Shown here one piece after another: positions 52,112 through 61,329 of a DNA stretch of 64,000 bases (within the stretch, counting starts at the first letter, position 1; the number at the start of each line of letters is the position of its first letter). The notes under the pieces were generated by a model. It was not told the DNA's origin. It saw only the letters and a list, made by a program, of their open reading frames with translations, and did not search any database. Made by a program: the position numbers and the translations under genes. The DNA lies in contig JAZKJV010005755.1 of NCBI GenBank assembly GCA_037367405.1, forward strand, positions 124,001-188,000. Reading direction: 5' to 3'. The stretch comes from Ottelia alismoides. Lineage: Eukaryota > Streptophyta > Magnoliopsida > Alismatales > Hydrocharitaceae.

Positions 52112-52487
52112 TTAAGCGTCGTAGCTTAGCAGTGTCGCGATAATTTGCCAGCCATCGTTAATTCAGCGGTGGCTTTGCTGGTTGAATTTCCATTCAGCTT
52201 TCATTTATGAATTCACCCCCTCTGTTTTGCATGGTCAAGCATCGCAACAACGCACGGGCTTATGCTTTATCGGGGTAGTTCTTGCTCCAGTATTGCCACA
52301 GTTATTCTTCAAAACTGGCAATCAGGTAACGTGACAGTGGATAGCTGTTTCATGACTTCGGAGTTGAATGCGTTGTAACTCGAAGTTTAGAGATGCCCAA
52401 TGAAACGCAACGATGAAACATCGGGAACACGGGATCCCAGCCAGCGCCAGGAAGTCGAAAGCAAACTCGAACTAAATCAACCAATCT
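52112..52487. other. Intergenic stretch of about 375 bp
   Basis: An open frame at 52400-52645 overlaps the antisense end of the glycosyltransferase gene and looks spurious. No other feature is seen. Confidence 0.4.
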
Positions 52488-53648
52488 TTAATGTTGCGGC
52501 CATTCGTTTACGGCTCCAGTGGGGGCGGCAACGACGGCAGGAACCGCAGGTAATGTGGGACGCAGACTCTCAACAATCTGAAACAATTGATCGACCCGAT
52601 GCCGACATGTGTGGCGAGAAAAAATCGCTTGCCGTCCCTTGCTAATCAATCGATTTGCGAGCTGCTGATCATTCAAAATCGCTCGAATATGTTGTTTCAT
52701 TTCGGCGGGTGACGTCGCAGCGAGGTAGTCATCGCCATATCGAAACAACCGCTCTGTGTCAGGCCACTTCAAGCAAACGAGAGGTATTCCGCAAGCGAGG
52801 GCTTCGAAGACTCGAATGCTTGGAATACCGGGAAGTTGTTCGCGATAAGGGCGACGAGGCAGATGAATTGTGCAGCGATACTGACTAAAGATTTGTGGTA
52901 CGCGATAGTTGGGGCACCATCCTGAGAAAGTAATCCCTGCATTACGCATCGCTTCAAGATCGCTTTCAGGGTAGCGAACACCATACGCAGCTGCGGATAA
53001 ACCAAGCTCCACCACGGGTTCGATTAAGTAATGTTGCAATTCGTAGGTACGTTCACCGTCACCCCAGTTCCCGATCCATACCAGATCGTGTTTTGCAGTC
53101 TCAGACGCTGAAACGGGATTGAAATGTTGAACGTCGGCAGCTTCGTGCCACGTCCAAGCTTGCTTGGCCCAACTCTCGCGCAAGTACACGCGTCGGATCA
53201 CTTCACCATATGCGAGAACGCCGTCGTACTCGCTCAGATCATACTCGCGCATGGACTCGGGAGCGGTCACACTGCGGTGATTCGTGTCGTGGAAGAGGAG
53301 CGTGTAACCGTCATGATGTTTGCGATGATTCCCAATGGCCTTGACCAAAGCTGGCTCATTGCTTTCATGGACAATTACCAGATCCGCATCTTCCAGATGT
53401 TTTTCCAACTCTGGTGCATGCGGGTCATAAAAGCTTGAACGCAGTGATGGATACGCTTGATGGAAATCATCGATTGGCTGTTTGCCGCGTTCGGCGACTA
53501 GGTTCTGCAAGCTCCATCCGTTCTTTGGTTCAAAGACGGCTACGTGATGACCACGACGTTGAAATTCGGTCACGATGCCGCGAAGGAAGTGTGCATTTCC
53601 ATGATTCCAGTCTGAAATCAGAGATTGATAAAACATGGCAATGCGCAT
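52488..53648 (-). CDS. Glycosyltransferase (CgeB-like, GT-B fold)
   Basis: 386 residues. N-terminal Rossmann part with GIVTEFQRRGHHVAVFEPKN, a central FHDTNHRSV, and a C-terminal donor-binding region GIPSIRVFEALACGIPLVCL that carries the E(x7)E-like segment of GT-B enzymes. It resembles spore-coat-type CgeB glycosyltransferases (DUF3880). Its ATG overlaps the stop of the preceding glycosyltransferase gene by one base (TAATG). The two probably act in one pathway, such as a surface glycan. Confidence 0.82.
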   Translation of the reverse strand: MRIAMFYQSLISDWNHGNAHFLRGIVTEFQRRGHHVAVFEPKNGWSLQNLVAERGKQPIDDFHQAYPSLRSSFYDPHAPELEKHLEDADLVIVHESNEPALVKAIGNHRKHHDGYTLLFHDTNHRSVTAPESMREYDLSEYDGVLAYGEVIRRVYLRESWAKQAWTWHEAADVQHFNPVSASETAKHDLVWIGNWGDGERTYELQHYLIEPVVELGLSAAAYGVRYPESDLEAMRNAGITFSGWCPNYRVPQIFSQYRCTIHLPRRPYREQLPGIPSIRVFEALACGIPLVCLKWPDTERLFRYGDDYLAATSPAEMKQHIRAILNDQQLANRLISKGRQAIFSRHTCRHRVDQLFQIVESLRPTLPAVPAVVAAPTGAVNEWPQH

Positions 53649-54748
53649 TATCTTTGTTCCTTATGAAGTTGATTCGTGGCGCGCTGGGACAGTAACTGTC
53701 GATAAAGTTCCATATATTGTGCCGCCATCGCGTCAAGCCGATAGCGCTGCGCGTGTTGGTGACATCGATCGGCAATCTCATGTCTCAGCCGCGCGTCCGA
53801 AATCAGCTGATTGAGTTTTCTCTTCCATTCTTCTGGCTCGTCCGGGGATGCGTACATTGGCGCATCCCCCCAAATCTCTTGGAATGAGTCAATGCTTGAG
53901 AGTAGCAGAGCGCAGCCTGATAACGCTGCTTCCAGCACACTGATTCCAAAGGGCTCATACCGCGCTGGATGCGCGTAGATCGAAGCTCGCGAGAGATTAC
54001 TTGCCATTCGCTCACGCGAGAGCTTTCCTAACGGTTTGAGTCCATCGATTGGAATTCTGCCCCCCTCCGGATGCTGCATGTCGCCAGCAACATAGATCGG
54101 CCATGCGATCTCTGGCGCGACTTGGCTGAGCAAATGAAGATTCTTGGCTTCGTCCCAAGATCGCCCGGACGTCATCACGATTTCTTCTTTAGGCTGGCCA
54201 AAGCTGGGACGAATCGAGCTTGCATTGTAAATAGGTTGCGAATGCTGCATCGGCCCGTAGTGCGACAATAGCCAGTGAAGCATGGTTCGAGACGGTGCAA
54301 CAACCCTATCGGCCGTTGCCAATCCTCGGCGTACTCGTTGACAGTAGCGATCCCAACAGTTCCCTATGACCTGCTCACGTACATGCCAATACCAGGAGCA
54401 GACGCTAGTGTGTCCTACAAGAAGCGTCGGAACATACCAATGGATACCTGCAAAGGTATATTCATTGAAGTGGATGAGATCAGGTTCGTACTCGTAGGCC
54501 ACTTGTTGTAACCAAAGGCTCGCTTCTGCGAGATCTTCTTCAGGATCGTCCATCCATTCGAGCTTGTAATCTGTCTGAAAATAGTTCACATGGTCCATGG
54601 TCGACAGCGTGCGTCGCTGTTCGGCGTTTAAATGTTTTCCCATCGTCGCGAGACCGATCTGAACCCCGTATGGCTTAAGTGCCTGACACAGATCGATCGC
54701 GTATGTCCAAAGGCCGCCGATCGTATCGGTCGTCATTAAGATCTTCAT
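53648..54748 (-). CDS. Glycosyltransferase family 4-like
   Basis: 366 residues. Acceptor domain with TTDTIGGLWTYAIDLCQAL (Gly-rich loop) and DLIHFNEYTFAGI. Donor domain with MTSGRSWDEAKNLHLL, AHPARYEPFGISVLEAALSG (E-x7-E motif) and a C-terminal helical cap. Typical retaining GT4 fold; sugar and acceptor unknown. First gene of a two-gene operon. Confidence 0.88.
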   Translation of the reverse strand: MKILMTTDTIGGLWTYAIDLCQALKPYGVQIGLATMGKHLNAEQRRTLSTMDHVNYFQTDYKLEWMDDPEEDLAEASLWLQQVAYEYEPDLIHFNEYTFAGIHWYVPTLLVGHTSVCSWYWHVREQVIGNCWDRYCQRVRRGLATADRVVAPSRTMLHWLLSHYGPMQHSQPIYNASSIRPSFGQPKEEIVMTSGRSWDEAKNLHLLSQVAPEIAWPIYVAGDMQHPEGGRIPIDGLKPLGKLSRERMASNLSRASIYAHPARYEPFGISVLEAALSGCALLLSSIDSFQEIWGDAPMYASPDEPEEWKRKLNQLISDARLRHEIADRCHQHAQRYRLDAMAAQYMELYRQLLSQRATNQLHKEQR

Positions 54749-55136
54749 TGCGCTTTTCGCTCAAGTGCCGATTGCATGGAAGTCAATTGATAAGCATCCG
54801 TTAGACCATGCGTCGCACCGCGTTGACGTAAGATTGGGGCACAAAAAACAATCCCCTACAAGCTATCCCCGAATAGCAATCATCGTACCGATGCGCACGT
54901 AATGAGCGAACCGTATGACGCGACGAGTAAACCATCGAAGGGGCTTGCGCGGTTAACGACCTTCCCGATTGACGAGCGCGCGTTGTGCTCTCCGTCACTC
55001 GCCCCATTAGGCAGAAACGAAGTAGCCATCTGATGCAAACGATCATGGATCGCATTTAGCGAAGCGATCTGCGGGAGAATTCTAAATGCGATATCAAATG
55101 GTCTGAGCGATTCAAGTGCCAGAAATAAAACGCAAA
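54749..55136. promoter_or_regulatory. Upstream region of the glycosyltransferase operon with an 11-bp inverted repeat
   Basis: About 390 bp with no supported gene. ATCGCATTTAG at 55049-55059 is perfectly repeated in inverse at 55082-55092 with a 22-bp spacer. It may be a regulator site or RNA structure. Confidence 0.4.
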
Positions 55137-55177
55137 AGCGAGGGACTGGTTGCCACACCGTGGCGCAGTCCCTCGCT
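55137..55177 (-). terminator. Rho-independent terminator, minus strand
   Basis: A perfect 12-bp stem (AGCGAGGGACTG with its complement, 17-base loop) is followed on the minus strand by TTTTGCGTTTTATTT. It lies 36 bases after the stop of the gene at 55213. Confidence 0.8.
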
Positions 55178-55212
55178 CATGCGTTGAGCGGTCATGTATT
55201 TAGAGAGGGTGA

Positions 55213-55593
55213 TCAATCCCAAGGAGCGCGAACGTAGTACACGCCGAATTGATCCGTGTGGCTTGGCCAGTATGGTGTGTTGTAGAAGCCGCCGGTTCCA
55301 GGCACTCCGTAACCCGGTACGGATCGACCGTACTGATGATAGATCGGATACATTGTGTTCTGGCTAACACCCCATGCATGGACCGTTTCCATATGGGCAT
55401 TGGGCGGCACGACCAGCGCGGTTGGATAACCGTACGGCGTATAGCGATACTGTCCATGCCAAGGGCGATTCGCTGCATAATTGCGTGCGTGTGCATTGGT
55501 TCGACCATAGAGGTCAAACGCATCTGCATTCGACGCAGCGAGCACTGCTAACGCGACCGCAGCGGCTCCGAATAGCAAGAATTGTTTAATCAT
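55213..55593 (-). CDS. Small secreted Tyr/Gly/Pro-rich protein
   Basis: 126 residues with a signal peptide (LLFGAAAVALAVLAASNADA). The mature part is rich in Tyr, His, Gly and Pro (QYRYTPYGYPTALVVPPNAH), with no known domain. It resembles its upstream neighbour in composition. The two may be envelope or extracellular matrix proteins; this is inference. Confidence 0.65.
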   Translation of the reverse strand: MIKQFLLFGAAAVALAVLAASNADAFDLYGRTNAHARNYAANRPWHGQYRYTPYGYPTALVVPPNAHMETVHAWGVSQNTMYPIYHQYGRSVPGYGVPGTGGFYNTPYWPSHTDQFGVYYVRAPWD

Positions 55594-55638
55594 GTCAGTG
55601 ACCTTTCGATGCGTCTGGTGATTCGAGTACCTGATTCA

Positions 55639-56202
55639 CTAGCGCGGAATGCGGAAGTTGAAATACATGTCGCGCACTACCTGAGGGGCAGACGGACGAT
55701 AACCTATCTTAGTTCGATTCAACCCGCGACCATAATCGTAATGGTGGTGATACCGATCATGATGGGTGTAGAGATACTCGTGGGGCATTAAGGGCTGATA
55801 CGTGTAGAATGTATTCCCCACGAAGGGAGGCACTGGAACCGGCGCCAAATACATTTGGGCGTTGATTTGGTTCGAGTACCCCTGGGTGTAGTAGTTGTAG
55901 AACAGGTCCGGACGACTATGTTGCCGTCCAATCACACCTGGTCCAGTCGGAGTCATGATCGGGCTTACTGGAGCTTGCGAGTGCAATCCGCCACCCACTC
56001 CTCCGATTCCCGTTCCGCTGGCTAACATGGTGCCGGATCGCGATTCACTCGTTCCGATCACCGTATCTGAGACGACTTGGCTATTGACGATGTATTCGCC
56101 GCCGGCGCGAGCCACGCCATGTCCGGGAGCTTGCGCATAAGTCCGGCCACAGAGAAGAGCAGCCCCGAGGGCCAACGTTCCTAGCAAGAGTGAACGACGC
56201 AT
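55639..56202 (-). CDS. Secreted protein of unknown function, His/Tyr-rich C-terminus
   Basis: The start at 56202 gives a good signal peptide (LLLGTLALGAALLCGRTYA); the frame to 56247 is longer but less likely. 187 residues, Gly/Ser-rich in the middle (GTGIGGVGGGLHS), then a Tyr/His cluster (YLYTHHDRYHHHYDYGRGL) that could bind metal. It lies 45 bases upstream of the preceding entry. Confidence 0.65.
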   Translation of the reverse strand: MRRSLLLGTLALGAALLCGRTYAQAPGHGVARAGGEYIVNSQVVSDTVIGTSESRSGTMLASGTGIGGVGGGLHSQAPVSPIMTPTGPGVIGRQHSRPDLFYNYYTQGYSNQINAQMYLAPVPVPPFVGNTFYTYQPLMPHEYLYTHHDRYHHHYDYGRGLNRTKIGYRPSAPQVVRDMYFNFRIPR

Positions 56203-56455
56203 CCTTGAGTTCCCTTGCAAATGATCCCGGCCGATTCGGCAGTCCATTGCCGATTAGGATCGGTCGAGCAGGTCACAAGGGTTTTTCGGTTCAATGGAGC
56301 GACAAAGCCCAAATTATTTTTGCCACCCTCACGCTTTGCCCCGAGCTTTCCGTACTTGCCTGGTTTGACGTATAGGCGACAGTCACTAGAACCGTTACAA
56401 TCGCCCCTTTCCACCCAAGATACTTCACAGACGTACATTGCCAGGCAAGGAGACC

Positions 56456-58435
56456 ATGGCCACAGCGATAGAAACGGAGTCCCCGGATTCGACCCCCCGT
56501 CGACGTGCCACGGCTGAAGATCTCGCAAAGAAACAGCGGGATATTTCAGTCAGTGAATTCTTTGCCAAGAACAAGCATCTGTTGGGGTTTGATAATCCCC
56601 GCAAAGCATTGCTGACTACCGTCAAGGAAGCGGTCGACAACTCTTTAGACGCTTGCGAGGAAGCGGGCATCTTGCCTGTGGTATGGGTCAAGATCGAGCA
56701 GCCGCAAGTCGGACGGTTCCGCGTATCGGTGCAGGACAATGGTCCGGGAATCGTTAAAAAGCAGATCCCGTTTATCTTCGGCAAGTTGCTTTATGGTTCG
56801 AAGTTCCATCGTTTGCGCATGAGTCGAGGCCAGCAAGGGATCGGGATTAGCGCCGCTGGCATGAACGGAATTTTGACCACCGGTCAGCCGATCAAGATCG
56901 TAAGCAAGACGCACGCGAAGAAACCGGCCCACTACTTCGAACTCCAGATCGATACAAAAAAGAATCAACCTGAGATCATCAATGGGAAAGGTGAAGGGGT
57001 TGATATTCCCGCGGGTTCCAAAGGCAAAGAGTATTGCGAACAACACGGGATCGCTTGGGAAAGTGTCATCCCCAATCGTGAAGAAGGCAAATCAGGTGAT
57101 GAGTTAGAGCATGGCACTCGCGTGACCATCGAACTCGCTGCGGTGTATAAGCGAGGTAAAGGGAGCGTCGACGAGTATCTCGAACAAACGGCGATCGCCA
57201 ATCCACATATCACCATTCACTACTGCGATCCCGAAGGACAAACGCAGAGTTATTGGCGCTCCGCATCCGTATTGCCAGCCGAAGCGAAAGAAATCAAGCC
57301 GCATCCATACGGCGTCGAGCTCGGTCGTTTGATCACGATGTTGTCCGAAGCGAAAGGACAAACGGTACCGCAGTTTTTGAAGGACACCTTCAGTTGTGTA
57401 ACTCCTGCGGTTGCGAAAAAAATCTGCGAAACCGCAGGGATCAGCACCCGAGCATCGGCCACAAAAATCGGTCGCGCCGAAGCGGACAAACTGTATCACG
57501 CGATGCAGGAAACGCGAATTCGTCCTCCATCGACGGATTGCATTGTTCCGATTGGTCGCGAGTTATTATTGGCGGGTCTCAAAGCGATCGTGCCCGGTGA
57601 CTTTCACGATTCGGCCACGCGGCCGCCTGCCGTCTATCGCGGTTGCCCATTTCAAATCGAAGTCGGCATCGCTTATGGCGGTAACGTTGCCACACAAAAG
57701 GTCACACGTGAAGAACTGCAAGAACTCATTGGTCAATCCGATGCGAGAACCTTGCGTAAGTTCTTGATGGATACGTTCAATGGTATCGGCAGTGAAGCGG
57801 CTGAGAAGATCATTGAAGAAGCGAAGCTTCCGACGCGCTGCAGCCCGCAAAAACTGAAAAAGCCTGAGTTCGATGCGCTGCTGCAGGCCTTAAGGTCTGT
57901 GAACACGGCAGAAGGGCAAACGATGCAGGTCTATCGATTTGCCAATCGCGTGCCGTTGCAGTTCCAAGCTGGAGCGTGTGCGATTACGCAGTCGGTGCTC
58001 AACATGAACTGGCGATCCTATGGATTGTCTCAATCGCGCGGCTCAATGCCCGCTGGCCCAGTGACGCTGATTGTACATGTAGCGAGCGTGTGGGTTCCGT
58101 TTACGAGCGAGTCCAAAGAAGCGGTTGCGAACTACCCTGAAATCGAAAAAGAACTTCGTTTAGCTTTGCAAAGCGTTGGGAGAAACCTCGCCACGTTCTT
58201 GCGCAAACGCACGGCCATTAAATCAGAAACCGAGCGCCGCGCCGTCTTTATGCGATACCTAGGGGAAGTGGCTGAAGCGGTTAGCAATATCAACGGTGCC
58301 GATCGCAATTCGGTCTATGACAAACTGCTCGAAGTCGCGCGAAAGAAAACCCTGAATGCTGACTTCCGGCTTGATGAGTTCGGTCAATACATCGAACCGA
58401 CAGATGAAGTGGAAGAACCGGCCCCTGGTAGCTGA
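56456..58435 (+). CDS. top6B: DNA topoisomerase VI subunit B
   Basis: The ATG at 56456 has AGGAGA 3 bases upstream. 659 residues. The GHKL ATPase shows the N box (TTVKEAVDNSLDACEEAG), DNGPGI, and the lid SRGQQGIGISAAGM. A H2TH-type insert and the transducer domain with its switch lysine region (YRFANRVPLQFQAG) follow. With subunit A it forms an A2B2 enzyme that relaxes and decatenates DNA by ATP-dependent double-strand passage. This is an archaeal-type enzyme found in some bacteria, including planctomycetes. Subunit A follows after 112 bases. Confidence 0.95.
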   Translation: MATAIETESPDSTPRRRATAEDLAKKQRDISVSEFFAKNKHLLGFDNPRKALLTTVKEAVDNSLDACEEAGILPVVWVKIEQPQVGRFRVSVQDNGPGIVKKQIPFIFGKLLYGSKFHRLRMSRGQQGIGISAAGMNGILTTGQPIKIVSKTHAKKPAHYFELQIDTKKNQPEIINGKGEGVDIPAGSKGKEYCEQHGIAWESVIPNREEGKSGDELEHGTRVTIELAAVYKRGKGSVDEYLEQTAIANPHITIHYCDPEGQTQSYWRSASVLPAEAKEIKPHPYGVELGRLITMLSEAKGQTVPQFLKDTFSCVTPAVAKKICETAGISTRASATKIGRAEADKLYHAMQETRIRPPSTDCIVPIGRELLLAGLKAIVPGDFHDSATRPPAVYRGCPFQIEVGIAYGGNVATQKVTREELQELIGQSDARTLRKFLMDTFNGIGSEAAEKIIEEAKLPTRCSPQKLKKPEFDALLQALRSVNTAEGQTMQVYRFANRVPLQFQAGACAITQSVLNMNWRSYGLSQSRGSMPAGPVTLIVHVASVWVPFTSESKEAVANYPEIEKELRLALQSVGRNLATFLRKRTAIKSETERRAVFMRYLGEVAEAVSNINGADRNSVYDKLLEVARKKTLNADFRLDEFGQYIEPTDEVEEPAPGS

Positions 58436-58547
58436 ACTGGCCACAGTTCAGAGAAGCGGTGAGTGATGAGCATTGAGGAGTAAGCTCAATGCATTCTGAA
58501 TTCTGGCGAATCCAGCTACATAAACTTAAATTAAAGAGATCCGTGCA

Positions 58548-59699
58548 ATGGCCAAGAAAGCAACGCGTGGTGGCAAAGAATCACCCAAGCCAACGGTAAA
58601 GCTTGAGGGAAAAGACTTGCAGACCATGAGTCGACTTAAGGATGTGGCGGATCTCGTCGTCGCTTCGGCGGAAAAAAAACGCGATCCGTATTTGGATATC
58701 CCATCCCGCACGCTGTCGAATGTTAAATACAACAAACAAAAACGCTTTTTGGAGATGGGCAAAGGAACCAATCGGCGCGAGTTATTCAATCTCTCGCAAG
58801 CCCGTTCGTATATGCAAACGCTCCTGGTCGGTAGCGGTTGCACGAATCTAATTCGCCAAGGTAAATCGACCAGCATCCGTGGTTTGTACTACTCGCTCAA
58901 ACACACCATCGCTGGAACGAAAGAGGAAACGTTCAATGATCAGGGGGAATCCGATACCGTGCTTGAAGATCTCGAAGTACTCGCAGGAGTGATTCGTGAA
59001 GAGTTGCATCTAGCGGCAGAGAATCGTGGTGCGATGGTCGGTAACATCCAGTTTAATGACTCGGGTGATGACATTGATTGCAGTCGGATGGGATCCGGTG
59101 GATTCGCAATTCCGAGCATCGTAGAACCGAACCGGATTCGATTTAAGAAATGCGACGCTAAGTTTGTCCTGCATGTCGAAAAAGGTACGGTCTGGCAACG
59201 ATTCAACGAAGACAAGTTTTGGAAGAAGCATAACTGTGTATTGACACATGGCGGTGGACAACCACCTCGCGGTGTGCGCCGGATGCTTTACCGTATGCAT
59301 CATGAATTAGGCTTGCCCGTCTACTGTTTGCTCGATAATGATCCCTGGGGGTACTACATCTACAGCGTTATCAAACAAGGTTCGATCAACCTTGCGTTCG
59401 AATCGACTCGCATGGCGATACCCGAAGCGAAGTTTCTGGGCATACGAAGCATCGATTTAGAACGTTGCGAGTTGAATCACAACGTCACGATCAAACTGAA
59501 CGATGCGGACCGCAAGCGAGCCAAGCAGATCGCGACTTACCCCTGGTTCGAAGGGAAAAAAGCTTGGCAAAAAGAGATTGAAAAGATGCTGAAGAACGAT
59601 TTCAAACTCGAAGTGGAAGCGCTCATTAGCAAAGACATTAGTTATGTCACAGAAGTTTACGTGCCTGAGCGATTGGCAGACCAGGATTGGTTAGACTAA
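58548..59699 (+). CDS. top6A: DNA topoisomerase VI subunit A (Spo11-like)
   Basis: 383 residues. The DNA-cleaving tyrosine lies in TSIRGLYYSLKH near residue 110 of the winged-helix CAP domain. The Toprim domain has its Glu in VLHVEKGTVWQRF and the DxD metal site in CLLDNDPWGYYIYS. Partner of the B subunit directly upstream. All catalytic residues expected for the family appear present, so the enzyme should be active. Confidence 0.95.
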   Translation: MAKKATRGGKESPKPTVKLEGKDLQTMSRLKDVADLVVASAEKKRDPYLDIPSRTLSNVKYNKQKRFLEMGKGTNRRELFNLSQARSYMQTLLVGSGCTNLIRQGKSTSIRGLYYSLKHTIAGTKEETFNDQGESDTVLEDLEVLAGVIREELHLAAENRGAMVGNIQFNDSGDDIDCSRMGSGGFAIPSIVEPNRIRFKKCDAKFVLHVEKGTVWQRFNEDKFWKKHNCVLTHGGGQPPRGVRRMLYRMHHELGLPVYCLLDNDPWGYYIYSVIKQGSINLAFESTRMAIPEAKFLGIRSIDLERCELNHNVTIKLNDADRKRAKQIATYPWFEGKKAWQKEIEKMLKNDFKLEVEALISKDISYVTEVYVPERLADQDWLD

Positions 59700-59734
59700 A
59701 CCAATCCTCTTGCGGTCTCTGTGGCCACAGACCT

Positions 59735-61069
59735 CTACGATACCGGCGATTCTTCGCCGTGTTCGCGACGATGCAAATAGAGCTTGATGGGCACTTCGCC
59801 AAACGGCGTGTTATCGCGAACAATGCCTAGTAAGTAGCGACGGTAATCGGGAGGAAAACCTCTCGGATGGTTACACATTAACACAATCGTCGGCGGCTGC
59901 ACGGCGACTTGGGTCCCGAAGAAGATCTTCGGTCGATGCCCTTCGAATAAAGGCGGAGCATGCTGATCGACCGCCGTATGGACGATCCGATTAAGCTGTC
60001 CGGTCGAGATTCGTTGCTGCGATTGTTTGAACAACATCTGAGCGTGGTTCAACAACGCTTTCACGTTCTTGCCGTTTTGACCTGTGATGAATGCGATGGG
60101 TGCAAACTGAAAGGTCGAGAACTGGTCATGCAGATAATGCACCCAGCGCTCGGTTGGGATTTTTCCGTGTTGCTGATCCCATTTGTTGACCACAAAAATG
60201 ATCGGTTTGAATTGATCGGCAATATAACCAACCAACTGCTTGTCCACCTTGCTGATCTTCTCGGAGCTATCAAAGAACATCAACACGACGTCCGCGCGTC
60301 GTATGCTCCGCTGCGCACGATGCGTGCTGTAAAACTCCAAGTCGGTACGGACACTTTTTGTTTTGCGTAAGCCGGGGGTATCGATCGCAATGAAATGCTG
60401 ACCGTCGAGTTCGAAATGCACGTCGACACTATCGCGTGTGGTGCCGGGAATCTCGCTGACGATCATTCGATCGGCGCGAGCTAGCGTGTTGACAAACGTG
60501 CTCTTGCCAACGTTGCGTCGCCCCACGATCGCAATCTTCATCTTAGGTTCGCTATGGCGTGCCCCATCATCCGGGGGCAACCACTCATTGATTAGTCGCA
60601 GTAAGTCTTCGCGACCGCGGTTCTGCAGCGTGCTGATCTTGACCAGATGACCACGCCCGAGTTTGCGAAACTCTTCGGCCGCCGGGTCCATCGTGTCGCT
60701 ATCGGTCTTGTTCGCGACAAGAATGACTGGACATCCGACCGATCGAAGTCGCTCAGCCACTTCGGCATCTAACGGCGTTAAGCCGCTTCGTGTGTCAACG
60801 ACAAACAGGATCACGTCTGCCGAATCGATAGCCAAGTCAATTTGACGCTCGATGTCACTGGTCAAATCGTCGACGTCTTCGACCCCCATACCTCCGGTGT
60901 CGACCAGCTCATAAAAACGTTCCGCATGTTCTATGAGCGTACTCATTCGATCGCGGGTGACCCCCGCCTGATCATCGACGATGGCGAGTCGACGGCGCGC
61001 AATCCAATTGAGCAAACTACTTTTGCCCACGTTGGGACGGCCGACGATTACAACTTGCGGAACAGCCAC
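59735..61069 (-). CDS. der: Ribosome assembly GTPase Der (EngA)
   Basis: 444 residues with two tandem G domains: GRPNVGKSS near residue 9 with ADDQ/DTGG and NKTD motifs, and GRRNVGKST near 184 with DTPG and NKWD. A C-terminal KH-like domain (PTIVLMCNHPRGFPPDYRRY) completes the layout unique to Der. It acts in maturation of the 50S ribosomal subunit. Converges with top6A. Confidence 0.96.
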   Translation of the reverse strand: MAVPQVVIVGRPNVGKSSLLNWIARRRLAIVDDQAGVTRDRMSTLIEHAERFYELVDTGGMGVEDVDDLTSDIERQIDLAIDSADVILFVVDTRSGLTPLDAEVAERLRSVGCPVILVANKTDSDTMDPAAEEFRKLGRGHLVKISTLQNRGREDLLRLINEWLPPDDGARHSEPKMKIAIVGRRNVGKSTFVNTLARADRMIVSEIPGTTRDSVDVHFELDGQHFIAIDTPGLRKTKSVRTDLEFYSTHRAQRSIRRADVVLMFFDSSEKISKVDKQLVGYIADQFKPIIFVVNKWDQQHGKIPTERWVHYLHDQFSTFQFAPIAFITGQNGKNVKALLNHAQMLFKQSQQRISTGQLNRIVHTAVDQHAPPLFEGHRPKIFFGTQVAVQPPTIVLMCNHPRGFPPDYRRYLLGIVRDNTPFGEVPIKLYLHRREHGEESPVS

Positions 61070-61179
61070 CGGAGACCTTCAAATGAGGGGGTGCCAGACT
61101 TTAAAAACCAGAACGATACCCTATGAATGTAATTACGTTCATCTCCATTCGACAGGCGTCTAGCGTTGAAATTCTTAAG

Positions 61180-61329
61180 CGCCAAGCGTCATGGCGCAAG
61201 CCATACGGTGATAAACCAACCGCATTTTCCCATCACCGTAGTGCTTGCGCACTGACGCTTGATCAAGCCATACGGTGATAAACCGAACGTTTATTCCATT
61301 ACCGTAGTGCTTGCGCACTAACGCTTGGA
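61180..61329. repeat. Two 67-bp tandem repeats plus a short hairpin
   Basis: Units at 61197-61263 and 61264-61329 share AAGCCATACGGTGATAAACC and CCGTAGTGCTTGCGCACT, with inner complementarity (ACGGTGAT/ATCACCGT; weakened in unit 2). A GCGCCA-N7-TGGCGC hairpin at 61180-61198 precedes them. The second unit supplies the stop codon of the pectate lyase gene. Confidence 0.8.

Noticed and set aside
52400..52645. 81-codon plus-strand open frame
   Set aside because: Half of it is antisense to the glycosyltransferase C-terminus; no ribosome site or homology.
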